This document shows positions 51,501 to 61,907 of a DNA stretch of 64,000 bases, one piece after another. Both the position numbers and the translations under genes were made by a program. The notes beneath the pieces were generated by a model. That model did no database searches. It was not told the origin of the DNA and worked only from the letters and a program-made list of their open reading frames with translations. Source of the stretch: Pteria penguin (taxonomy: Eukaryota > Mollusca > Bivalvia > Pterioida > Pteriidae); assembly GCA_035048485.1 (NCBI GenBank), contig CM068583.1, forward strand, positions 19,567,341-19,631,340, in the 5' to 3' direction. Each line of letters opens with the position of its first letter. Within the stretch, counting starts at the first letter, position 1.

Positions 51501-54500
51501 TGCTGTGCACCAGTGTACAAGAGCAACATTTACGTGTCATTCCATATTTGGTGGATATTGAACCAGCTAATCTACCGAACTTCATAAGATCTGTAACATA
51601 TATTACTGGGTCAAATGTGAATCATTGCTGTCAGAGAATACTGCAGGCAGTTGAAGGTAAGAAGTTATCATTGAAATAAACTGGCCAAACTTACCATATT
51701 TGTAACTAAGAGCATTAAATAATAGGAAATCACTTAAACAGACAACTGACTGGAACAATTTGTTCTCCTTTATCACACGTTGGTTTTAGATGGGCATCTT
51801 AAATATAGGTACTGTTTATCAGTCTGTCTGATCAATCCTTAAAATTTCAGCCAAAGGCACAAGTGAGCTATTGTCTTACGCATTTCAAAAATAATTTTTT
51901 ACAAGTTTTTGTTTTCTAACTCTGACTTGAAGACATGGAATTCAATTTTTGCTCAAATTTTGCATGTGGTCTAAACATTTAGTCTATGGTCACTCAAGTT
52001 GATAACATAAAGGTCATGGCTGCCAGGTCAAGGTCACTAGGAAATTAAAGCTGAAAATCTGCTCTAGGAAGCCAGACTTTCTTATTGAACTACTGGTTTT
52101 TAATGATATTATGCAAAGTTGTTGTAAATGACCCACCTTCTGAGACCAAGGTCATCCAATGTCATTTCTTTAAGGTCATCGTCAGAAAGAAATTGTTTTA
52201 CACCATTAAACCTGTTAAGTGTTGGGGCTTCTTTCTGAGTTGTTAGATATTTATCTTACTTGTTTTAACATTATTGATAACTTTAAGCTCTTAGTTATTG
52301 TCACAGAGAGCCTTGCCAGGTCAAGATCATCCAGAAATAGCAGCAGAATATTTTTTATACTTTCATCGTTATACATTACAGAACTTTATGATATGCAGCA
52401 CTGGTAGTTCCAAGGTCATTTTCCTAAGATCCAGGTCAGCCACCAAACAATACACCAAAGATTAAAGATGTATTGGTTGTCATTTAGGGAAATTTTTCTT
52501 AAAAACTACAAACATTTTTTTGATTTGATGCTGCTGTAGAATTGATCAGCATACATATTTCATTTTGAGAGCATCCATCAATTTTACCAATTATTTTGTT
52601 TATGTTGGAGAGACAAAATCTGAATCGTACAAATTTTGTTGCTTCCCCTTCTGGGGTCAGTTGTTCGAGACTTTAACCACTGGTTAAGTTAACCAGTGGT
52701 TAAAGTTTGAGAGACAATTAATTTAATGTATAAGACTTCTGTATAAAAATCTAAATTACTTTACAAAGCTTGTTTCACATGCTACAAATCAGTACACAGA
52801 CTATGACTTAAATTCTTCTCATTTTTAAGATATAGTCAGATGAAAGTTAACCATTGGTTAGCTTAAGTTAAAGTTTCGTACAACTGGCCCCAGATCAATA
52901 CGTCTTGGTAAAATGGGACCTTGACCAGATGACCTGTAATTCTCAATGAAACTCAGAGCTGTCCAATAATTAAAGTGGTCACAATGGCAAAATGGTTTTA
53001 AGTGTTTTTTTTATAGTTTTGTTATTGTTAGAATAAGCATCATTTTTCCTAAATTTTCATTAGCATTGATACAGGATTTTGATTGGATATCATAGGTTAG
53101 GGCCTGTGACCTTTATGATATTCAAAATAATTGTCCAAATGAAATTTAGATGCTTTCATTATTAACAATTTCTTATTACTGGTACTCCTTTCAAAGGATA
53201 TCCAAATGATAAAAGATCTTGACTGTATTTTAAAAAAATATTCTTGACTGTACATGTAGCTGCAGTTAATTAGCAAATATTAGATTTAACTGGTAAAATA
53301 TATCAGTTAAAACACTACAGATCTAAAATGATTATTTTCCCACAGACGTCAGTGTCATTCATGGTACTCTTGATTAGTGTTTTTGCCATATAATATATAA
53401 CATTTTCACATATGAATTTTTGTGTGTATTTTGACGAGAAACTCGATGATTGTAGGTAAGGACGTAAAGATGGACTCCCAGCTTCCAATAGGAGATGTAT
53501 CATACGGACTAGCATGGGCTTTTTATGTTAATTATCTCCAACACCTTTTACCTCGTGAGTATACATATATATAGCATTGTTTAAATCATTTTTACAGAGA
53601 GTCAGCATAGTTTCATTTGTTATAGGCTTGGCTTGTTACCGAGAGGTCCCAGGTTTAAGCCCCGCTGGTAATTTGTTAGTTTCCTGTCTTTCCGATGAGA
53701 CAGTAGAAGCCAAGGTCCCATGTCATGCTAGATGTGGCACATGAAAGATCCCTCCCTGCTTCAGACGGGCTAATATCTGTCTGTGTGTTGTGTCACATTG
53801 ATGTCATCACCATGTACGTACAATAATCTGAGTGTGAAGTAAAACAAATATCAATCAAACAAACAAGCTGAGTTTAGTGCTTTCTTTGATATCCTTTTTA
53901 TACTTAGCCGACGTAGTGATGATTCAGTAAAAACAAAAATATTTACAGAGATCCTAGTTTAAATTGCATGGATGTGTGTTGCCTGTAAACAGTTCATAGA
54001 ATTTTGATTGAACTTGATAGGAGTTACATATTCATTATTCCCTTGAACATGTTAAAGTTTATATGTATTTCAATGTTTTCAACCTGATCTATTCAGAGGT
54101 AATTGCAATGGTATAAGTCAATAATTCAAGTAGGATTCCCTTCTTTGAGAAACTTCTCAAAATGAAAATTTGAATGGTACTGAAGAAGTGTGTGTATAAG
54201 GTGTTGTTGGTTTTGGTAGCACCCTGAAATCAGTTTTTTGTGTATTTTTTACCCAGTTTTTCAACTTTATCTTTTAACTTTGTCTTAATATGTTATGTAT
54301 TATTTCATAATAAAATGAGTACAGTGCATTCCAAATGTTTATATTATAATACTACATGTACATATAAAAGATACAACAATTGTGTAGTTTATATCCATAT
54401 TTCATGAATATTTCTAAGGAGTTTATTTTTAGCAATTTAAGTGAAAAACAAGGGAAGCTGCAGTGTAGTAACATGTGTAACTTTGATAAAATGGTAGGAA

Positions 54501-57500
54501 AGAAGTGCTCAACGGTACATTTTTTCCTAGTTTTTCTGAGAAGGAATTACGCACCTGTAATTTCACATCTATTATATTATTAACAAGTGAATTTTAAAAT
54601 ACAGAATGAAATGTGATTTTATCTTTAATTACTTGCACAAAGAAAACAAAGTATAAATATTTTGTATTTATGCACTACTTTTTTTGTAAATACATGTACT
54701 GTGAAAATCATATATTTTCATTGATCTCAATTTTCGTAGATTAGTGAAATAGAACAAACATTTTGTGACATACATATATAATTTCTAGAAACTTTGTACA
54801 TACACATGTTTTCATTTGAGAATGTGCCTTTGTTGGCACTGATTTTCTTAAAACACCCATGTTTAAGCCACTATTTACGTAGTGGCCAGATATTTGATAT
54901 CCATGCCAAGATGTCTTTCAAACATGACCTGATTTAAACTCAGTGCATTCAGCAAAGTTGGCTTTGATATAATTGCTAATTGAAATAACATACAGTGCAG
55001 TCAAATGCTTAATTGTCAGTTATTGCGTAGACACCTGTTTAATTAATAGCATGCTGTCTATATTTTACAAATAAAAGACAATTTATTTATGTTGTTATAT
55101 ATCAAATATTGTTGGACTTTTCTGGTACTATGCATCATGTCTTGTTTGACAAGGATATTGGGTGGAGATGATCGCACAGTATTGAATAAAGGGATTAATA
55201 TTTAAAACATACTATATCCATGCAAGGTATAAATTATCGTAAATGAATATAATATATGCACGTTAATGAAATGATTTCATTGCTAATGTTATTGAAGGAT
55301 ACACCTGACATAATTTAAACCCACACATTTATATGATAATTGTCCTTAATATCAATAAATATTAGATTAGACCATAAATCACTTTTTTATTCTCAAGATA
55401 AAGATTCCAAGTAGTCCTCCAAAGAGAAGTCCGGTACATAAATAGTAAAAGAACACAAACAGTCTCTATATTGCAAATATAGAATATTGAGTAATATATA
55501 TACAGTGTTTGTGTTCTTTTACTTTTTATATTCCCAAAATAGATTTTAAGAAAAGAATGCACTATCTGAAAAGCAATGAAATTATTAGATGTTAAAGATA
55601 TCAGTAATTTTTTGTTCAGCACTATCACAGTTGTTCCCGGATAATCAATGAAATGCATGCCAGAATAAAAATGTAGACTGATTCAACTGCAGCTAGCTGG
55701 ACCAAATATGTAGCATGTTGGCATACTTTCTTTGTACTTCATGCTTTCAAAATGAAATAATGTTTGAGCATTGATAGAATATTTTATGTTACTATTATTA
55801 TTGTTATGTTAACTACTTTTCATGTCACAATAAAATTGTTGTCGTATAATTTGGGTTGATCTGACCATCTTAAATGACTGTTACAAATGAAATTAATTTA
55901 TTGTAACTTGGTTTCAATCTCAGAAATAAAAGAGAGAGGCAAGAGAAAGCTTGAAGAATTGCAAGTGAAACAGTCAGAAGTTCTGTTTGAGCCTTTAGTC
56001 CTTGAGTTGATTCCCTACTCTACGGAATGTCCAGACAAGCTTACAGACATCGAAAGCGAAGACTACAGCATCAGTGACTGTGGTACGGTCCGGCCGATTG
56101 AAGCAGAAGTGGCAGGAATAGGCCGAGTATTTGGTAGCAAAATGTACAAGATTAAACCTAAGGTCAGTTGATCACAGGTTTCATAAGGATTCTGTTTTAT
56201 CACTAGTTTTAAGTTATAATGTTCATATTGATAAAATATAAAATAGTGATACAAAAATCCCGTAAATCTATTTTAATTTATATGTGTTTTGACAGTATTT
56301 TATATAATTTCTTACATGATTTAACAATTTCATATGCTGGCAATGAGACATATCAACACTCTACATGTCAGAGTAGAACAGTGCTAAAAGGACAAGCAAA
56401 AAAGAAATAGTAAATAAAAAATAAAACACACATGACAAAGTAATAAATTTGGTCTCAGGATCATGGTGACCTTGACCTTGGACATATGACACAGCATCTG
56501 CAGCATTCAAACTATTGTTCTCCACAGATAAAGCTTTTGTGCAAGTTGGAATACCACTAAATCCTGGTAGTAGTTACTTTAAAAATTTATTTTAAATGTC
56601 TACTAACAGACGAGTAGATAGGGTGATTCCATATTACCTCCCAACAATGTTGAAGGGGGTATACCAATCGACCACATAGATAACATGTGTTTGAAGTATA
56701 AACCAGGACTAGATACTTAAAACTACCAAGATTTTACCCATTTTCTGTTTGGTTTTAAACAGTAGTTTTGATATCACTAATATTCCGAAACTATTCAACA
56801 AAAAAACTCTACTGAGTTCTGTCATCTCTGAGATGTCGAAATTACCTGGTGGAAGTGGCAAGACTGATTAAATTTCATTTCTATAATCAGTCTATCCAAA
56901 TGACTGGTATCAACAATTGGCTCAGTGTATGTATAAGTTATCAAATATCATTAATTAAAGTTGCTGGAGAGCTTTTCATATACAACATTTAAAGGCAGCT
57001 GGTAATATCTTGGAGTGATGCATTGATACTTGACATGTGTATTAGCCCCATGATTTTGACTTTATGCTATAAAATCTTTAAATATAGATTATGGCAGCAT
57101 TTCCCATTTATCAATCTTGAGAGCACTAAATGTTGTAATGTACTGAATGAATACAAGATCCTGTTGTGGTCATGTTTTGTATATTATAACATGTACATGA
57201 ATTCCCAATATATGCACATTATGATAGTCATTAACTGACCAGTTATATAAATAATCTTGCTCTTTCATTTGTAAAAAATCATTGGTCAGTATCAGGAATA
57301 GTTGTAAGGTATATGGCCATGTCCTTCAGTAGGGGGAGGGGGAATTCACATATCTAGAGAATGTTTGGCATTATCTAGGGCTGAATTTCTGACCTACTTT
57401 CTATTCAAATGAAAAATGAAAATCACTATATATGTTGTATTTATATGACAAATTTCAATTTATATTTTGAGATGAAAAACTTCAAAGTAAAACTAGAATA

Positions 57501-60500
57501 AAAAAAAAGGAACAAAAAAAACCCCCAAACAAACAAACAAAAAATATTTGAGATTTAAATAAGTGAACAAATAATTTTAATCATGTGTTTGAACCAGTTA
57601 GTTTGCATCAAAAGCAGATCAAAAGAAAGAAAAATGAATAGAAAAAATGAAGCTTTTCTGTGCATAGACTATTTGTGCATTTTTGATTCAGTTCTGGTGT
57701 GTGACTTTGGGCTAGGATTTTTGAACTTGGTACTCTAAGTACTCCTTATGACAAGTGTATGATACCTATTCTTTTTGCATAAGTAAATAATTTTTGCCCT
57801 TCGTAAAAACTTGCTCTTTTGAAATTAAGCAAAAAGTGTATTTTGCAACATAGACATTGCTTTATAGGCCCCGCTTCATAAGCAGATGCCCTATATTAAT
57901 CACTCTGTCTTTGTGTCTGTCTGCTTGTCTGTCTGTCTTTATGTCTGTCCGTCAGCAAAAACTTTAACATTGGCCTTCTCTAATACACTGTCACCGGTAG
58001 AGCTTTCATATTTAGCACGTGTTTCCTTATGACAGGACCTTTCTGTTTTTTATCATGTGACCTTGACAGTGACCTTTAATCTGCATTTGAAAAACTTTTA
58101 ACATTGACTTTATCTATTGAACTTTAAGAAGTAGGGCTTTCATATTTGGCATATGCGTTTTATTTGACAAAACCCTTCTGCTGGTAACAAAAGTTTTGAT
58201 CATGAGACCTTGACAGTGACCTTTGACCTATATTTGAAAAACTTTACATTGACAATAACTATTGAAATGTAAGATAGTGCTTTCATATTTAATATGTGCA
58301 TTCCTTATGACAAGACCTTTCCACTGGTACCAAAAGTTTTGATCCTGTGACCTTGACAGTGACCTTTGATTTACATTGAAAAACGTCAACATTGACCATA
58401 ACTATTGAACTGTTACAAGCCTGGCTTTCATATTTGGCATCTGCAATCCATATGACAAGATCTTCCTGCTGGTACCAAATTAAAGTCAAGGTAATTGTGA
58501 CAGGCATCCCGCAGGGATTTTTGACTTTATGAATTTTCTAGTGTATAAGTAGAGTGACCTTAACTATTGAACTGTAAGAAGTAGGGCTTTCATATTTGGC
58601 ATCTGGGTTCCATTTGATAAGCCCTTCCTGCTGGAAACAAAAGTTTTGATCGTGAGACCTTGACAGTGCCTTTGATCTGTATTTGAAAAAAATGTAATCA
58701 TTAACCATAACTATTGAACTGTTGATTGAGTGATTATTGTTTTATGTCACTCTGCGATTATTTCACGTATATGGTGACGGCATTTGCCTGATGCATTGCA
58801 TACAAATTTAGACCTTTGCAACGGACCCACCCAGAGCAGTGAGGGATCTTTTACATGTCACGCCTATGGTGACACAGGACCTTGGATTTTATTGTCTCAT
58901 CCAAAAGACATAACACTGGTGTGCCCAGGGCGAGAGTCGAAGCCGGGACCTCTCCATCACAAACCGAGCACCATATCCACTAGGCCACACCGGCTTCTAT
59001 TGAACTGTAAGAAATAGGGATTTCATATTTGGAATGTGCATTCCTTATGACATGACCTTTCTGCTGGTACCAAAAGTTTTGATCATGTGACCTTGACAGT
59101 GAATGTTGACCTATATTTGAAAAACATTAACATTTACCATAACTATTGAACCATAAGGTGTAGGGCTTTCAAATTTGTCATGTGTGTTCCTTATGACAAG
59201 ACCTTTTCGTTGGTACCAAATTTTTTATCATATGGCCTTGATGGTAAACTTTGACCTGCATTTGAAAAACATTAATGTTGACCATGACTATGACAAGACA
59301 TTTCTGATGGTACCAAATTAAGGTTAAGGTTATGGTGACAGGCATCCTGTGGGTTTTCTGACTTTGTCAATCATCTAGTGTTTTTGTAGTGATTTTGATG
59401 ACGACCAAGTGACTAAAGTGTTGTTACATAATCCAGTATGGCCACCATGGCTGCCATCTTCAGAATAATAGAACTGGATTTTCTTCCTCAGTTTTGTAAT
59501 AATTTTGTTGAAACTTTACAGGAATAATCTACTTATGATACCTAATGTAAAAATACATTGAATAATCCAGGATGGCCAACAAGACATCCGTCTTGAATAT
59601 TTTTGAGCTGGATTTTTCTGCCTCACTTTCATAGCAATTTTGATGAAACTTTACAATAATGATCAACACCAGATGTTAGAAGATATGTGAGAAAAATGAT
59701 GCTACTTGGTCCATTACTAATATATTTGATATAGAAGCTACGGTATATTAGAAATCTAAGAACTGGTTTTTAGGTTACCAGCGAGTGACTCAGGAAACCT
59801 GTTGCCATCAGTCTATATTTTTGTTCTGTCATACATTCTCTGTTAATGATAAGGTTCGCCGTCACTTGCTGCAGTCCTATTTCAAAGGGAGGAAAATAAA
59901 AATTATCCCACAAAAATGACGTCAAGAACAATACAATGTTACTATGATGTCATAACTGATCACTCTAATAACCCTTAAATTCCTCATAATAAATTTTTAG
60001 CAGCGAAGCCTATTGAACATTCTTAACAGAGGAACAAAACTTGTGAATTTCTTGATCCCAGCATCCTCAAGTTTTAAGAGTGGGGTCAAAAACAAAGTAA
60101 AATAGCATAGCTAAAAAGAGTTATTTTCAAAGACCTTCTTCTCCATAGATACTTCTGAGCATCTGGAAGACAACCTGTATGCAGAATTATAAAAAAAGCA
60201 GGAATTTTTCTACCAACCTTGTGGAACTCTTTACACCACTTCTTCAGAAACTTATAGCAGAGACCATTAAAGAGTTACATAGTGAAATATGTTTCATCTT
60301 AGAAAATATTTTACTTTATATCTATTCCTTATGATGATAAAATGTATTCATTGTAATAAAGACCAGAAGCTCTCTACCAAAATTGTTAAATGCATGACTT
60401 AGTCAAGGGTTCAGATTGTAAAATAAAATATTGATAAGCTGGGGTTATGTTGAATGCCACCTTTCAATTTGACTTAAGCCTTGATTTTTTTTACCTTGAA

Positions 60501-61907
60501 ATGAAACTTTACCTTTTGCATTTTACTCAGTTGTGTAGAGACTATCTGAATTACAATCTTTTAATTCATTATTAAGAGAAATTATGATAAACTTTATTGA
60601 ATGCCTCATTCAAATCTGACCTTGACCTATGACTTCAAAGTTTTAAGAATTGCATTTGTTACACGAGGGAGCCGTATAAAATGTATTAAAAGATACAAAT
60701 TTGATCTTGACCTTTAAAATAGTATTCTTGGGACATGTAATTATTTGTTAATGAAAATTAGTTTTGTTCAAATTTCCTAGGGATGCATGCTTCAGTCAGA
60801 ATCAGTGAAGTCAGATATTTTAATTTTAATCTCCACTTCATGATATCAATGCTTCACATTCTAACTACATGGCTTTTAGTGCTTTATTATCTACTCGATT
60901 ATGTGATGCAAAGAGGTTTTTTTTTAATTTCAATAGATGCCAGGAACAGCTGATAAAGACTTATACTTCATGGGTGAATATGCCACGCCTATCAGAACAT
61001 TGAATCTGATGTCAAAGTCAATGATAGCTGGACTTTCAGTTGAAAAGGCACGAACTCAAGCTAGGGAATTTGAAAAGAATCTGACCGCTATACTTCAATC
61101 AGAAAAAATTCCAAATGAGTACAAAGGAACATGTAAAGTGATCCTATTTGATGGTAAGTTCCTATTGTCAAGTGATAATATATCTAGTAACTAAAATACC
61201 AGAAGTAAATTTTAAAAAGGCCAAGAAACTGGTTCTAAGTGCAAGTAATTTATATTTGAAAACAAAGGAAATATTAAATTATTTCACTTCTCAAAATTAT
61301 ACTGTTCTTCACTACTATTTCATTAATGCCTTACTAAAACTTTACATCATCTACATAGTGAAAGCCAGTATTTGCAGAAAACCATGAAGCCTTTCTGGGT
61401 TACATTGGAACTCTGTCTCACTAATTATCTCATCCAGAGATCAAACCCAGATTTGACAGAAACGTGCTTCTGTGTCTATTAACCACAGAAACCTCTGACT
61501 TCTCAAAGTTATAAATATGAAATATTTGATTCAGCATGTATCAATGTTTGAGATACTCAGTTTAAGTGTTCAAGTTTAAAAAGTCTAGTGGTATTTTAAA
61601 AATTTCTTCATTGAAATTGAAGCTTGTCTTGTTAAGAAATGAGTACTAATCAAACAGTGTTATAAGATGGCTTATTTAAATAGAATTTAGGAAAACATTT
61701 TACATGTAGAGCGTACCTGTATGGATAATTAACTTTTCACTACCTTGCTTTGATATGAAGGTAGTTAGTGCATTTTGAACTTTTTTAACAGATAAACAAG
61801 AGAATGTGCTCGATGCAGTAGTCAGAGAAGTTAGGAACGACTCCAACAATGATCGCCGTCGTTTAGAGATTGACCGGGGTTTAATTAGACTACACAGTCA
61901 AACTTGA
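40854..61907 (+). CDS. TIR-STING-TIR-STING tandem innate immune receptor, 725 aa
   Basis: Ten coding exons: 40854-41331, 41618-41713, 42795-43021, 48163-48355, 49955-50019, 51209-51656, 53456-53554, 55924-56162, 60937-61153 and 61792-61907 (TGA). All are GT..AG. Phases fit throughout, total 2178 nt. The ATG follows an in-frame TAG in the leader. Domains: TIR 1 (about 24-155), STING 1 (about 172-353), TIR 2 (about 372-502), STING 2 (about 516-725). STING signatures occur twice: GLAWSHYLGFLQIILP and RFFILLPRSARAP; then GLAWAFYVNYLQHLLP, VLELIPYSTECP and EYATPIRTLNLMS. STING binds cyclic dinucleotides such as 2'3'-cGAMP; TIR domains signal by assembly or cleave NAD+. Oyster TIR-STING has one TIR and one STING. 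No transmembrane helix and no TBK1/IRF3 tail follow either STING domain, so it is probably cytosolic. The join 50019|51209 is predicted. Two separate genes remain the main alternative. Confidence 0.82.
41827..42180 (+). repeat. Two tandem tRNA-like units (SINE-type) in TIR-STING intron 1-2
   Basis: Units start at 41827 and 42050 (offset about 224 bp), each with 'gtgtggcagactgggacat', a tRNA-like core and 'caatgatttttcaaccttcct'. Core 1 (41847-41920) folds: D-arm GCTC/GAGT, anticodon stem TCTGC/GCGGA with loop CTTATTA (anticodon TAT), T-arm CTGGG/CCCGG. The acceptor arm has an extra C, arguing against a working tRNA. Core 2 (42072-42145) is further decayed. Confidence 0.7.
42459..42540. repeat. 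(TA)n microsatellite
   Basis: About 75 bases of TA repeats with one break (catacaaa), in intron 2 of the TIR-STING gene. Confidence 0.95.
43177..43640 (+). repeat. gaccttgac-family repeat, inverted relative to 2140-3420
   Basis: Starts 'ataccccccacaaacaaagttttg', then a gtctgtccgtctgtcc run, then two units with 'gaattgttgcctaggatcc' and 'ggtcaaaggtcaag'. This is the same element as at 2140 and 30670 in the other orientation. It lies in the 5.1-kb intron splitting STING domain 1. Confidence 0.8.
43930..44760 (+). repeat. Tandem repeat, period about 160 bp, five copies
   Basis: 'cagatacatctttagtatatctaggtcaagtt' and 'ccttggacttaggaaatttcttaaaattagcag' recur around 44090, 44260, 44385, 44556 and 44718. 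The left end carries a gtccgtccgtccgtctg run. Confidence 0.85.
46290..47350 (+). repeat. Two copies of a 'tgtctgtccgtctgtc' / gaccttgacc repeat
   Basis: 46300-46700 and 47010-47350 each have a tctg/tccg run, 'aactttaacctttgtcata' and 'catatttggcatg..tacc', then 'gaccttgaccgtgacctt'. Related to 57880-59390. Confidence 0.7.
47400..47970 (+). repeat. Copy of the G-run repeat family
   Basis: Shares 'ttgacagttggcgccacattgacc', 'aaagggttcccctctttgaa', an aggggagggggggtt tract and the terminus 'cttgggcctcttgtctta' with 13560-15800. A related copy lies at 45600-46150. Confidence 0.65.
49441..49627. repeat. Large imperfect palindrome built of 'atctcaagggaacaac' units
   Basis: Short units (about 28 bp) with 'ctcaaggg' and 'aacaacttttt' run to the centre TTATCTCGAGATAA (49522-49535) and continue as complements ('gttgttccctcaagataaaaag'). 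The whole can fold into a long hairpin. In the intron between STING 1 exons 3 and 4. Confidence 0.8.
50020..51208. other. Intron joining STING 1 to TIR 2 (fusion junction)
   Basis: Donor gtgagtg at 50020, acceptor ttggctttag at 51208. If unspliced, translation continues only seven codons to TAG (50041-50043), and an AATAAA stands at 50139-50144, so an ending after STING 1 is possible. No promoter is recognised before 51209. Near-repeat phrases around 50450-50950 ('ctgtaggaatagttttgcc', 'ttcagcccatgg') suggest an old tandem element. Confidence 0.55.
51209..51656 (+). other. TIR domain 2
   Basis: Residues 354-502. First strand TDVLLIYSEHDEG. BB-loop region VAIAKLPHESL, with Pro-His instead of Pro-Gly. 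Third strand RWIVLFVSQEAM. Then CIPLWLSELLC, with Glu450 near the catalytic position but three rather than four residues after the Trp. Fourth strand RVIPYLVDIEP. An ATG at 51224 could start a separate protein if the upstream splice is not used. Confidence 0.8.
52652..52892. mobile_element. Foldback MITE, 241 bp, with about 26-bp TIRs
   Basis: Left TGGGGTCAGTTGTTCGAGAC and inverted right TGGGGCCAGTTGTACGAAAC, both continuing into tttaac. Inside the left arm lies a palindrome 'tttaaccactggttaa/gttaaccagtggttaaa' (52672-52704). No coding sequence. In the TIR 2 / STING 2 intron. Confidence 0.75.
53628..53870 (+). mobile_element. tRNA-derived SINE, plus orientation
   Basis: A tRNA-like start (gagaggtcccaggtttaag), then a central block 'ttccgatgagacagtagaagccaaggtccc' resembling the conserved core of widespread metazoan SINEs, and a tail 'caatcaaacaaacaa'. 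In the intron after the first STING 2 exon. Confidence 0.65.
55444..55523. repeat. Inverted repeat, perfect 17-bp arms
   Basis: agtaaaagaacacaaac (55444-55460) and gtttgtgttcttttact (55507-55523) are exact complements around a 46-base AT-rich loop. Confidence 0.85.
56163..57870. other. Intron within STING domain 2, no gene
   Basis: Apart from a short gaccttgac fragment (56450-56670) and an A-rich tract (57500-57545) nothing was recognised. Confidence 0.45.
57880..59390 (+). repeat. Tandem array, period about 130-150 bp, in the last long intron
   Basis: About eight units with 'aactattgaactgtaagaagtagggctttcatatttggcat', 'ccttatgacaagacctttctgctggtaccaaaag' and 'gaccttgacagtgacctttgacc'. It begins with a gtctgtctgtc run and is interrupted by a SINE at 58723-58996. 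Confidence 0.85.
58723..58996 (-). mobile_element. tRNA-derived SINE, 274 bp, with perfect 12-bp target duplication
   Basis: ctattgaactgt at 58711-58722 is repeated at 58997-59008, and the surrounding tandem array reads through when the insert is removed. On the minus strand the head reads AAGCCGGTGTGGCCTAGTGG then GAGGTCCCGGCTTCGACTC (A and B box-like); the tail is 'aataatcactcaatca'. Confidence 0.88.

Larger units (their letters stand above)
53456..61907 (+). other. STING domain 2 (four exons)
   Basis: Residues 503-725. Y167 is Y529. R238 is R603 in AGIGRVF (same one-residue deletion as copy 1). Y240 is F605. E260, T263 and T267 are E629, T632 and T636 in GEYATPIRT. S162 is A524, Y163 is F525, R232 is V598. 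The tail KGTCKVILFDD then an Arg/Asp/Asn-rich helix ends LIRLHSQT, about 20 residues longer than copy 1, with no hydrophobic or PLPLRT-type motif. Confidence 0.82.

Noticed and set aside
55362..55658. 98-codon minus-strand frame
   Set aside because: Covers an inverted repeat in an intron of the TIR-STING gene; no conserved content.
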